A stretch of DNA of 64,000 nucleotides from Marinospirillum sp031581385 (GTDB taxonomy: Bacteria; Pseudomonadota; Gammaproteobacteria; Pseudomonadales; Halomonadaceae). The position numbers and the translations under genes were made by a program. The stretch is from assembly GCF_044810985.1 (NCBI RefSeq), contig NZ_CP085242.1:1426001-1490000 (forward strand), given 5' to 3'. Of the stretch, positions 53,301 to 61,882 are shown one piece after another. How positions within the stretch are numbered: the first letter of the stretch is position 1; every line of letters starts with the position of its first letter. The notes beneath the pieces were generated by a model. The model saw only the letters and a program-made list of their open reading frames with translations. It searched no databases and had not been told where the DNA came from.

Positions 53301-55374
53301 TGGGCTGGGGTCGCAATCTGGAGGGTCGGGGCGGTTTAGCCCCGCAGGTGCGGGGAACAGGCAAAAATAACAGCGTCGTAGTTTGTCCACTGCGGTTTAG
53401 CCCCGCAGGTGCGGGGAACAGTACCGACTCAGGCGAAAACCGGAAGTCAGTTTCGGTTTAGCCCCGCAGGTGCGGGGAACAGTGGTGGGTGATTGTGAAT
53501 GGGGTGAGGATAAGCGGTTTAGCCCCGCAGGTGCGGGGAACAGACCAGCAGAGAATATCGGAGCTAGAGATTCAGCGGTTTAGCCCCGCAGGTGCGGGGA
53601 ACAGAGCTTTCGGTTTCAAAATCGAACGAATCGGCACGGTTTAGCCCCGCAGGTGCGGGGAACAGTTTCAAATCCGTCACAGCCAGATATTCCGTAACGG
53701 TTTAGCCCCGCAGGTGCGGGGAACAGTTCCTGCATGACCTCTTTTTCCGCTCTCATCGCGGTTTAGCCCCGCAGGTGCGGGGAACAGTTTTCCGCCAGAG
53801 TAAAAAACTGCTGATGTTGCGGTTTAGCCCCGCAGGTGCGGGGAACAGCCATTCAGGGCCAGTCCTGCAAAATGTTCGCGCGGTTTAGCCCCGCAGGTGC
53901 GGGGAACAGCGATCACACCAACGTCAAAAACGAACAGCGCACGGTTTAGCCCCGCAGGTGCGGGGAACAGCCAATGCGCGACTAATAGCAGTTTCCCCAG
54001 AGCGGTTTAGCCCCGCAGGTGCGGGGAACAGTTCAGTACCTGGGACGCGAGATTTCCGAGGAGCGGTTTAGCCCCGCAGGTGCGGGGAACAGCTGACAGA
54101 GATTGTGCAAGCGCATTACCGGCGCGGTTTAGCCCCGCAGGTGCGGGGAACAGACCGCCGGTATGTTTGCCTGGACATCCAGCGTCGGTTTAGCCCCGCA
54201 GGTGCGGGGAACAGCGGGGGGTTAAACTCAGTGCATCAGTGCTGCACGGTTTAGCCCCGCAGGTGCGGGGAACAGGAATCAGGTTATTGCTGTTAGGGTG
54301 GGTGATGCGGTTTAGCCCCGCAGGTGCGGGGAACAGACTGCAAATCCAGGTTTATGCAGACAGCACGCCGGTTTAGCCCCGCAGGTGCGGGGAACAGTTA
54401 CGCAATCGCTAAGACAGCTCCCGGGCAGGCGGTTTAGCCCCGCAGGTGCGGGGAACAGCGTTGGCCTGGCTGCCACTTGCTCAAGGTCAGCGGTTTAGCC
54501 CCGCAGGTGCGGGGAACAGCGACCCATCAGGAATAGCCAGGGAATATAAGGCGGTTTAGCCCCGCAGGTGCGGGGAACAGTTGCCCAGTCGTATTTCTGG
54601 CGGGTTAGCTGTACGGTTTAGCCCCGCAGGTGCGGGGAACAGCAAGGCCTGCGTCGTAAAACCGCTCAAGCACTCGGTTTAGCCCCGCAGGTGCGGGGAA
54701 CAGACCAGCAGAGAATATCGGAGCTAGAGATTAAGCGGTTTAGCCCCGCAGGTGCGGGGAACAGAGCAACTCCCCGCTGATGCGCTCCACTGCCAGCGGT
54801 TTAGCCCCGCAGGTGCGGGGAACAGCTCAGGAGCCTAGACCGCACCACAAGTACGAGCGGTTTAGCCCCGCAGGTGCGGGGAACAGAACACCGGCAGCGG
54901 GTCTGCGCGGGTCGAGTACGGTTTAGCCCCGCAGGTGCGGGGAACAGCCAAAACCTGCTCGCTGGGTAGTGATGGCCAGCGGTTTAGCCCCGCAGGTGCG
55001 GGGAACAGCAGCCGGGGGGCTCAGGCATGACGTAAACGGGCGGTTTAGCCCCGCAGGTGCGGGGAACAGTGTGCCCGTGGCTAACACGGCGGCTCAGGAG
55101 CCGGTTTAGCCCCGCAGGTGCGGGGAACAGCTCAGGTAGCTCTAGCCCCTGCAACTCGGCAACGGTTTAGCCCCGCAGGTGCGGGGAACAGCTGACCGAG
55201 GGTATCCTGGGCACCGGCCAAGCCGGTTTAGCCCCGCAGGTGCGGGGAACAGAGCAGCTTGTCGAAGCGTCAGTGGTGCAGACGCGGTTTAGCCCCGCAG
55301 GTGCGGGGAACAGTTCGATTTCCTTGATCTGATCCGGCGCAAGGTCGGTTTAGCCCCGCAGGTGCGGGGAACAG
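50302..55374 (-). CRISPR. Type I-E CRISPR array, 83 complete repeats plus one truncated
   Basis: 29-bp repeats with a 61-bp period, the first complete one at 50344-50372 and the last (leader-proximal) at 55346-55374. There are 83 spacers: 80 of 32 nt, one of 30 nt (50983-51012) and two of 33 nt (51835-51867, 54581-54613). On the transcribed minus strand the repeat is CTGTT, stem CCCCGC, 4-nt loop, stem GCGGGG and the 8-nt crRNA handle CTAAACCG, a close relative of the E. coli I-E repeat. The 21 trailer-side repeats have loop ACCC; the 62 leader-side ones have ACCT. The trailer end is cut by IS21-B, leaving 10 bp (50302-50311) of one repeat. Confidence 0.98.
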
Positions 55375-55458
55375 TCTAAATAGACATGCTTGATTCTAAA
55401 GGCTTTTTAGAATCAGGGCTAGGTTACGGTTTTTTCTGCTTTTTTAAAGAACCCTAAC
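55375..55458 (-). promoter_or_regulatory. CRISPR leader
   Basis: The AT-rich 84 bp between cas2 and the first repeat is the leader, which carries the array promoter and the signals for spacer integration. It contains a perfect 10-bp inverted repeat, TGATTCTAAA (55391-55400) and TTTAGAATCA (55406-55415), starting 16 bp from the first repeat. A weak IHF-like match (AATCAAGCAT on the minus strand) lies at its repeat-proximal edge. Confidence 0.8.
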
Positions 55459-55752
55459 TTACTGATTTTCCTGAGGGTGAAAAGAAACCAGTCGCATGCC
55501 GTCAAGATCCACCGGTAAGCGTCTGTTTTCTCCGAAGGTTTGGAATTCAAAACCGGATTCAGTGTTGGTTGCCCAGGCAAGAACAACATTACCTTCTTCC
55601 GCTAATTCAGTGACTTGCTTCCAGATCATTTCACGGGTTCTTCTGGATACATCGCCGATATAAACACCCGCTCTGACTTCAAGCAGCCAGATGGCCAGGC
55701 GACCACGCAGGCGAGGGGGGACATTTTCAGTGACAACGACCAGCATGCTCAT
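55459..55752 (-). CDS. cas2: CRISPR-associated protein Cas2 (type I-E)
   Basis: A 97-residue Cas2e (MSMLVVVTENVPPRLRGRLA, WLLEVRAGVYIGDVS). It forms the scaffold of the Cas1-Cas2 integrase that inserts new spacers next to the leader. It starts 2 bp after cas1 and is the last cas gene before the leader. Confidence 0.96.
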   Translation of the reverse strand: MSMLVVVTENVPPRLRGRLAIWLLEVRAGVYIGDVSRRTREMIWKQVTELAEEGNVVLAWATNTESGFEFQTFGENRRLPVDLDGMRLVSFHPQENQ

Positions 55753-55754
55753 GG

Positions 55755-56672
55755 TTATCCACTCCTGTGGCCAACTTCACCTAAAGCTGTAGGTTCGGGT
55801 ATTGCAATGGGCTGAGCATCCTCCGGGGGAGGTGGTGGTTCTATGCCTCCTGCGGCCAGAACCTCTTCAATAAGCGGAATCAATCTGGCCAGGGTATTGG
55901 TTTTTCTGAAGATATCCCGGCAGGCAAGGCGTACATCTCTATCCGGGTACTTGGGTTTCTTGCTGGCTATCTCAAAGGCTTTCGGAACGATGTCATCAAA
56001 TTTGATAATATCAGCAATGTCATACACAAAAGAAAGTGGCTTGCCACTGTGTATAAAGCCGATGGCTGGTGCATAGCCTGCAGCCAGGGTTGCTGCTTCA
56101 GTGATTCCATAAAGGCAAGAGGTGGCGGCACTCAGGCATTGGTTGACTGTATCTGATTTGCCCCAGTCCTTGGGGTCATAACGCCTTCCATGCCATTCAA
56201 CGCCATACTCTCTAGCCAGATTTTTATAGGTTGCTCTTACACGGCTACCTTCTATACCGCGCAACTGGTCAATAGAGCGGCGGCTGGGAGCTTCTTCACC
56301 AAAACGAAGTTCAAACATTTTACGAACGACTTTCAGGCGAAGTTCGTCATCCAGTGCCAGTTTGGCTTGATACAGCAGCTTGTCCGAACGGGCACCACCG
56401 GGCTGGCCTGAAGCATAAAGGCGTACCCCGGCTTCCCCAACCCAAACCAGTAAGGTACCCACATCGGCAGCCAGCTTAATGGCAGCATGAGAAACTCGTG
56501 TTCCCGGTTCCAGCATGATGCAGGCAATGGAACCTACAGGAATGTGAGTTCTGATACCCGTCTTGTCGATGAGTACAAAGGCTCCATCTTGCACATCAAC
56601 TTGCCCATATTTCAGAAAAATCAATGAAGAGCGATCTTTCATGGGAATGGGCTTGAGGGGAATAAAAGCCAT
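55755..56672 (-). CDS. cas1: CRISPR-associated integrase Cas1 (type I-E)
   Basis: A 305-residue Cas1e. The metal-binding residues are visible: the glutamate in LYGITEAATLAAGYAP and the histidine and aspartate in GFIHSGKPLSFVYDIADIIK. The C-terminus is Pro-rich (PPPPPEDAQP). It integrates prespacers with Cas2. It lies 12 bp after cas6e. Confidence 0.97.
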   Translation of the reverse strand: MAFIPLKPIPMKDRSSLIFLKYGQVDVQDGAFVLIDKTGIRTHIPVGSIACIMLEPGTRVSHAAIKLAADVGTLLVWVGEAGVRLYASGQPGGARSDKLLYQAKLALDDELRLKVVRKMFELRFGEEAPSRRSIDQLRGIEGSRVRATYKNLAREYGVEWHGRRYDPKDWGKSDTVNQCLSAATSCLYGITEAATLAAGYAPAIGFIHSGKPLSFVYDIADIIKFDDIVPKAFEIASKKPKYPDRDVRLACRDIFRKTNTLARLIPLIEEVLAAGGIEPPPPPEDAQPIAIPEPTALGEVGHRSG

Positions 56673-56684
56673 GTGACCTCCTGT

Positions 56685-57509
56685 TCAGCAACGGCGTAAC
56701 AGCATCAAACCGCAGCCAAAGGCTTTGGCGCGACCTATCCCTGCATTGACTTTTTCCAGAAAAAGATCCGGCTGCTCCAGTGTCAGTTGTCCTGTCAGCT
56801 CGACACTGCTGAAGCTGGCTTCTTTTGCTTTTCTGGGTAGTTGGTGCTGCAGGTAGCCACTGACTTGCTGGATGCTGGAAGTATCCGGGTTAACACCCAT
56901 GGATTCCAGACGTTGTTGCCACCAGTCTTTAGCAGCCTGCTCGGCCAAGGCTTGCAAAACCTGGTTCAACAAAGCTTTGCGACTTTGCAGGTTTTCTATA
57001 TTGTCTTCACTAACCCGCTCTAAAAGCAGCTTTTGCCAACGTTCAATATCCTGATCCTTGGCTTGATCCAGAAGCTCGTTTTTCAGGTTGCCCTGACCAC
57101 CCTGACTGCTTATTCTCATCCGTTCGGCTTCTTGTTTGAGCCATTGGAGACGTGCATCCATCAGCACATCGTGCCTTTTTTTGTCACGGCAAACCGTTGG
57201 GTTTAGCCTGATCGTAAAGCCCAGTTGATCACCTTGCTGTAATTGTGGGTGAAAGGGTTTGCTTTCTGTTTCCACCAGTCCATCAAGGTTTTCTGGCAGA
57301 TGTGAAGAAAGCAGATAAAAACAGGGTTCACCCTTGGGGGCTGAATAGCCATCACCCTGTTCCTGACGAAACAGGAAGGGACGCTCCTTTTGCTGTGGAA
57401 AAAGCTTCCAGAGCAGTTGATGACTGGCATAAGCACCTTGCCGCATCAGTTCAACTCGTTGGCTTCTCGTTTGCGGGTGATTGCTAAGCCTGGCCTTGGT
57501 CAGATACAT
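56685..57509 (-). CDS. cas6e: crRNA endonuclease Cas6e (CasE), longer than usual
   Basis: A 274-residue Cas6e; E. coli CasE has 199. The start MYLTKARLSNHPQ has GGAGG upstream. The catalytic histidine is expected in YASHQLLWKLFPQ (H30), as in the LHQGLWHLFP motif of E. coli, and the Gly-rich C-terminal loop is GIGRAKAFGCGLMLL. A charged helical insertion of roughly 50-60 residues (centre WQKLLLERVSEDNIENLQSR) accounts for the extra length. It cuts each repeat 8 nt before its end to leave the handle CTAAACCG and stays bound in Cascade. It overlaps cas5 by 26 bp. Confidence 0.95.
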   Translation of the reverse strand: MYLTKARLSNHPQTRSQRVELMRQGAYASHQLLWKLFPQQKERPFLFRQEQGDGYSAPKGEPCFYLLSSHLPENLDGLVETESKPFHPQLQQGDQLGFTIRLNPTVCRDKKRHDVLMDARLQWLKQEAERMRISSQGGQGNLKNELLDQAKDQDIERWQKLLLERVSEDNIENLQSRKALLNQVLQALAEQAAKDWWQQRLESMGVNPDTSSIQQVSGYLQHQLPRKAKEASFSSVELTGQLTLEQPDLFLEKVNAGIGRAKAFGCGLMLLRRC

Positions 57510-58236
57510 GATGACCTCCTTTTTCAATGTATTGATGCTCCTGACGTGAAGCAAATTGCCAGGGGGTTCGGCTGATTGGTTCATCCCAGACGCTGGTGCT
57601 TTGCACTTCATTCAATTCGCCGGTCAGATCAGAAGCTTTGCCCTCCCAGGAGTAGGTCAGGTAGTCCGCAGGTTTCAGCCAGGTTGTCTGACCATAAGGA
57701 ATCAAGGCAGGAAAGGGGGTGTCCAGCGCTTCTTTCAAAGTGCCTGTGATTTGTTGAGGAAAAAAGGGTGCAGCTAAAGGGCAGGCCTTACGTCCCAGGT
57801 AGGGTATGAAAACAGGCTGCTCCAACTTTTCCTTTAGCCTCTCTAGAGAAATGAAGTTATCTTTTTTGCACCAGACAGCAACCACCCAGTAGCCGTCACT
57901 TCGATAATCCCGAGTTGAAAGAATGGTGTTCAGCTTAGCTGCACTCAGTTCATCCTTGCGGGTGTAGAAGGTTCTTTTTCTATCCTGAGAGGGTGCTTCA
58001 GCAGTATGGTAATCCCGCATCAGGCCGCCTCTAAGATAGGTTTTAACCGCAACTCCTAAACTTTCTCTCAGTTGGTCATGCTGCTCTTGCTGATCGCGTG
58101 GAATACCCAGGCAGGCAGCAAGCAGCCCCAGCAAGGCTGAGCGCGAAGGATGAAAGCCAGTCGGTCTGCTTTCACCGATGGCTGTCTCACCCCAGCTTGC
58201 CAGAGGGCCATAGAGTTGAAAAACCAGATAATCCAT
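57484..58236 (-). CDS. cas5: Cascade subunit Cas5e (CasD)
   Basis: A 250-residue RAMP protein with the family start FQLYGPLASWGETAIGESRP and HPSRSALLGLLAACLGI. It binds the crRNA 5' handle and caps the Cas7 backbone. It begins 11 bp after cas7. Confidence 0.96.
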   Translation of the reverse strand: MDYLVFQLYGPLASWGETAIGESRPTGFHPSRSALLGLLAACLGIPRDQQEQHDQLRESLGVAVKTYLRGGLMRDYHTAEAPSQDRKRTFYTRKDELSAAKLNTILSTRDYRSDGYWVVAVWCKKDNFISLERLKEKLEQPVFIPYLGRKACPLAAPFFPQQITGTLKEALDTPFPALIPYGQTTWLKPADYLTYSWEGKASDLTGELNEVQSTSVWDEPISRTPWQFASRQEHQYIEKGGHHVSDQGQA

Positions 58237-58247
58237 AGGTCACCCGA

Positions 58248-59285
58248 TTATTGGCTGGTTACAAAGTTCTTGAGCTCAGCAAAGCTGCCTTCTGCAGTTT
58301 GGGCGTTCAAGGCGTAGCTGGCATCTGAACAGGCACCATAGACCTGATCAAAGTTTTGCTTTTGTTTTTCCAACGCAGCGATAGCATCTTCAGCCTGATT
58401 TTCACCGTAAATTGGTTTCAAAAAGGCAACCGATAACGAGCGGGGTTGTTGACTGCCTTTTTCGGCTAGAACGTAGGATGCATAGGCGCGTGAAGCAAAG
58501 CTGTTTTGCTTGCCGGTGGGTGAGACCTTGACAGCTGCTTCGACCAGAGAAGCAAGAGCCTGATCAGCAAGCTCTGTATTACCGTTCAGGTTGTCAATCA
58601 ACTGGCTTTTGTCGATGCAGATGTACTGATAGAAAAGAGCTGAAGCGAAAGCGGCCTCGCCAATGTGGGAAGCACCCCGGTCTTCATCTCCCTTGTTAAG
58701 ATCATCAACAGCAGTGAAGTAATCATCTTCAACAGCCACGCCATGCACGCTGATAGCATGGGCAACCTGGCAAGCTGCTTCGACATTAAAATCAGGGCTG
58801 GAAGCCAGCATACGGCCAAAAAGTGAAATATCCACAGCAGAAGATTCTTTGCGCAGCAGTTTCACTTCTTCCTCTGTGGGAGCGCGATTTTCACTGATCA
58901 GCTGATCGACGAGTTTTTCCACAGTCTGCATTTCTTCAGGGGTGATATGGGCCAGCTGCTCAATTTCCAGACTATCTTTCTTGCTCTTGCCAAATTGTCC
59001 GGCAATGGCTGTAGCCCACTCCTTGGCGCTTTTCTCTTTGATGCCGCCAGCAGTCAGCTTGTTAAAAACTTCTGTACCCAGGCGTTTGGTGCGGGTGCCA
59101 ATGTGGCCTGCCAGTGCCTCCTGAAATAAATCAGAAGTGCGCCAGTGACGCTTCAGGCTTTGTGAGCTGATACGCAGACGTTCAACACCACCCATACGCG
59201 CAGTTTTTGGGCGTCCTAGATCATCACGGTTCAGGTTGGAGGGTGGGTAGGCAGTCAGCAGGTGAAGTTGAATGAATTGGCTCAT
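58248..59285 (-). CDS. cas7: Cascade backbone subunit Cas7e (CasC/Cse4)
   Basis: A 345-residue Cas7e with the diagnostic N-terminus LHLLTAYPPSNLNRDDLGRP and LRISSQSLKRHWRTSD. Six copies coat the crRNA in Cascade; their thumbs flip out every sixth base of the guide. Confidence 0.97.
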   Translation of the reverse strand: MSQFIQLHLLTAYPPSNLNRDDLGRPKTARMGGVERLRISSQSLKRHWRTSDLFQEALAGHIGTRTKRLGTEVFNKLTAGGIKEKSAKEWATAIAGQFGKSKKDSLEIEQLAHITPEEMQTVEKLVDQLISENRAPTEEEVKLLRKESSAVDISLFGRMLASSPDFNVEAACQVAHAISVHGVAVEDDYFTAVDDLNKGDEDRGASHIGEAAFASALFYQYICIDKSQLIDNLNGNTELADQALASLVEAAVKVSPTGKQNSFASRAYASYVLAEKGSQQPRSLSVAFLKPIYGENQAEDAIAALEKQKQNFDQVYGACSDASYALNAQTAEGSFAELKNFVTSQ

Positions 59286-59315
59286 GATCTTGCTCCTTGT
59301 GTTTAAAATTAAAAA

Positions 59316-59921
59316 TCAGGTGTTTTTTGCAGAGGCCTTGTCAGCCGCTTGGTAATAATCCATCGCCCAACGCAGAGTGACCGATAAATTTGCCGGGGTG
59401 GGCTGGGTTTTCAGGTGTTCGGCAAACCACTCCAGAATGCTTTGGCTGAGGTGGACAACTGGCAGTTCACCTTTCATCTGGTGAATGATTCTTTGCAGCC
59501 TGCGATAAAAATCTTCGGGTGACTTGGAGGCAATTAGCTGTTGGAACCGGAGTTCACTGACGATCGGCTTATCTGTTTGTTCATCAGGTTTACCCAGTTG
59601 GTAGGCAAAGCTATGTGCAGGAGATGAATGGCGTACATGGCTGAGAAGGCCTGCCACGGCACCCCAGGCCAGCATCTTGTGCTCGGGTTTTAAAAAGTTC
59701 GGATAGGCATCAGGAGGCAATCTGAACCATAAACCTCGAAAACCTTGAGTTAAAAGGGCTGCATCCGGACTGGCTGCACGTTTTAACTCTGCCCGCCAAA
59801 CTGTGGGGGCAGGCTGAATATTATCCTTCTTGAGTTCATCAGGTGATGCATTCATGGAGCGCCACCAGTTAAGAACTTGCTGCTCTCCATAAAAAGAGCG
59901 TTGTTTTTTGGGTTCACTCAT
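59316..59921 (-). CDS. cse2: Cascade small subunit Cse2 (CasB)
   Basis: A 201-residue helical Cse2 (VLNWWRSMNASPDELKKDNI, GAVAGLLSHVRHSS). Two copies stabilise the displaced DNA strand. Its start overlaps the cse1 stop by 4 bp (coupled translation). Confidence 0.94.
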   Translation of the reverse strand: MSEPKKQRSFYGEQQVLNWWRSMNASPDELKKDNIQPAPTVWRAELKRAASPDAALLTQGFRGLWFRLPPDAYPNFLKPEHKMLAWGAVAGLLSHVRHSSPAHSFAYQLGKPDEQTDKPIVSELRFQQLIASKSPEDFYRRLQRIIHQMKGELPVVHLSQSILEWFAEHLKTQPTPANLSVTLRWAMDYYQAADKASAKNT

Positions 59922-61510
59922 GCCACCTCCTCCTGTTGGCAGTAATTCTTTTTGAATTGCTTGGCTGTTTTGCCACCATGCAGCCAGCCATTGAGCTGGC
60001 GGCGTGCTTTGATCTTGCGGTGCATTTCCCGATCAGGGTAGAGATTGGTTAATACCTGTTGATCAAAAATCTGATGGGCAGCCTGGCTAAGCTGCTGCAT
60101 CCAGTTTTTGGCAGCTTGACTATCCAGCCAACCATCCTGATTTTTTAAAACGGCTTGCACAGTGGTAAAGAAAGGAGCCTGGGTGGCCTGCCAGAATTGC
60201 AGATCAATAAAACTGAAGTCGCCTTTGGCATCACCAGGCTTTTCAAACCAGGCATTCTTGATTTGGGTGCGTAGCTGCCAGGCGGTTTCTTCAGCCAGTT
60301 TTTGCAGGTCTTGAATAATATGAATCTGCCTGTCGCGTACTTCAGGGTTTAAATGATAAAGAGGGAACTCACTGGCGTACCAGCCTCGTGCCTTCATATT
60401 GTCCATATCGTAACCAAAGGCCCATAGCCTGGGTGCTTTACTCCATTCAGTCTCCAGCTCTTCCATTAAGTCATTGGAAATATCAAAGTAGTGCGCGATA
60501 ACTGCTGCGGGTAGGTTGCCTTGTTCTTTGTCAATAAAACAAAGGCTTTGCCACTGCTTGTATTGAATGCCGCCGGGCTGGCCTTTGGTGGAAAGGTGGT
60601 CTTCCTCTGGTTTTTTGGGGTTGCTGCGATAGTGGGTCAGCGGATGTGACCAGGTACCCGCATAGTTATTGCCGTAGTTGCTGGTGCGATAGGTTTTAAC
60701 CAGTTGGGTAGAGGTTTTTCTGCTGAGCTGGCAAATGCCTTCTTCATCGGTGAGTTCGAGGCGTATGCGGCGGGGCATGGCCCAGTAGTGGGTGAGTGGA
60801 TGCACTTCATGCTCATAGATTTCGGTGTTTTTGTTTTTACTGATTTTGGTCGGTCCCAGCCAGGGGAAAACATCAGGGCTGCTTAAATCGGGTTCAGGGT
60901 AATCCCATTTTTCTTTCTGAATGACATTCAGCCAGAGCTTCTGCCAGAGAGGTGTGTTTTCTTCCTGGGGCAAGACAAGAGTCGTCAAAGGGCCGCCACC
61001 ACGCAGCCCCACGCGATGGCCCTGTCCGCCAGAAGGTGCATTGATCTGTAGAGTAAACAATGCCAAAGCGGCCATTTCAGGTGAAAGAGCTTCGGTAATT
61101 CCGCGCTTGATAAAGTGATCAGTGTTGTTCTTTATTGTGTTGCCGCCAGGTGCTTCAATCAGTAAACCGGACACAGGGGAAGACTTGATATCAGTCAGGG
61201 GGTCAAGATCCTGCATAAATAAAGGGCCATCACCGACCAGATTGAAAGCGTGTTCAGCTTTGTTCAGGATTTTGGTGAAGATGTCCGGGTCAGGAGGTGA
61301 TTGATAGCTATCCAGCCATTCATCCGTATCTATTGGTGCCATGAGTGTTTGTAGCAGGCTGATGGCAAACTGATAAGCAGCTCCCTGAAAGTCACTACGA
61401 GGCAAGGCAAAGTCAATAACTTCGGGGTTGACCAAGGCTGTTAGTGGTAGCTGCTCTTCCCTTCCATCGTGAAAGCGGTAGAACAGCCAAGGATCGGTTA
61501 GAAGATTCAT
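59918..61510 (-). CDS. cse1: Cascade large subunit Cse1 (Cas8e/CasA)
   Basis: A 530-residue Cas8e: N-terminus MNLLTDPWLFYRFHDGREEQ, and the conserved LIEAPGGNTIKNNTDHFIKR and NAPSGGQGHRVGLRGGGPL segments. It recognises the PAM (AAG in the studied type I-E systems) and recruits Cas3. AAGGAG lies 7 bp before the ATG. It is separated from cas3 by 455 bp holding the 68-residue gene and the crRNA-like element. Confidence 0.97.
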   Translation of the reverse strand: MNLLTDPWLFYRFHDGREEQLPLTALVNPEVIDFALPRSDFQGAAYQFAISLLQTLMAPIDTDEWLDSYQSPPDPDIFTKILNKAEHAFNLVGDGPLFMQDLDPLTDIKSSPVSGLLIEAPGGNTIKNNTDHFIKRGITEALSPEMAALALFTLQINAPSGGQGHRVGLRGGGPLTTLVLPQEENTPLWQKLWLNVIQKEKWDYPEPDLSSPDVFPWLGPTKISKNKNTEIYEHEVHPLTHYWAMPRRIRLELTDEEGICQLSRKTSTQLVKTYRTSNYGNNYAGTWSHPLTHYRSNPKKPEEDHLSTKGQPGGIQYKQWQSLCFIDKEQGNLPAAVIAHYFDISNDLMEELETEWSKAPRLWAFGYDMDNMKARGWYASEFPLYHLNPEVRDRQIHIIQDLQKLAEETAWQLRTQIKNAWFEKPGDAKGDFSFIDLQFWQATQAPFFTTVQAVLKNQDGWLDSQAAKNWMQQLSQAAHQIFDQQVLTNLYPDREMHRKIKARRQLNGWLHGGKTAKQFKKNYCQQEEVA

Positions 61511-61538
61511 TGCGTACTCCTTGGGATTTTTTAGGTCC

Positions 61539-61745
61539 CTAGCGGGTATGGCAAGCTAGAGAACAGTAGTAACAGCCGTCCACATTGGGTTGAATAAAGG
61601 ATGCTGCTCGAACTGCTTCACTGCAGCTGCCATAAGCACCTAGGTAAGTCTTACTCTTGATTTCAGAGTAAAACCTACACTCGCTGGTGTGCACTTCGTG
61701 AACTCCGGTGGATTGAGGGGTGTTGTTGACATAGTAGTGATACAT
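61539..61745 (-). CDS. Small Cys-rich protein inside the cas operon
   Basis: A 68-residue protein (MYHYYVNNTPQSTGVHEVHT ... DGCYYCSLACHTR) with five cysteines and four histidines, including HEVHTSEC and GCYYCSLACH, suggestive of zinc binding. Proteins of this pattern occur widely in bacteria as hypotheticals. GAGG lies 9 bp before the ATG. It sits 28 bp before cse1 on the same strand and should be transcribed with Cascade from the promoter region targeted by the crRNA-like element. It is not a known core Cas protein. Confidence 0.75.
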   Translation of the reverse strand: MYHYYVNNTPQSTGVHEVHTSECRFYSEIKSKTYLGAYGSCSEAVRAASFIQPNVDGCYYCSLACHTR

Positions 61746-61807
61746 TTTCGGTTGCCTCTTCAGGAAGTGATGACCAAAAGCTAGCAGTCGGTTTTGAATA
61801 AATCAAT

Positions 61808-61830
61808 AAGATGTGATTATCTAATCGTAA
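61808..61830 (+). promoter_or_regulatory. Predicted Cascade target (PAM plus partial protospacer) of the crRNA-like element
   Basis: AAG at 61808-61810 (canonical I-E PAM) is followed by ATGTGATTATCT and eight more positions that match the spacer-like segment at 61912-61931 at 17 of 20 positions; the mismatches are at positions 6, 13 and 18. Beyond position 20 similarity falls to 4 of 13. The site lies 63-85 bp upstream of the 68-residue gene. On the minus strand it overlaps the pair TTTACG (61831-61826), 17 bp, TATTGA (61808-61803), a possible promoter of the cse1 operon. Confidence 0.75.
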
Positions 61831-61882
61831 ATTAAATTTTTTATCGGCTTTTGCTGAGTTGCAAGTTTTTAAGTAAGCTTGC

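Noticed and set aside
61811..61816. ATG TGA start-stop at the predicted target as a toxic minigene (CreT-like)
   Set aside because: No ribosome-binding site or clear plus-strand promoter precedes it; too short to support.
61811..61830. Initial impression that guide-target mismatches fall at every sixth base (6, 12, 18)
   Set aside because: Careful counting places them at 6, 13 and 18, so only two of the three agree with the flipped-out positions. The claim is limited to that.
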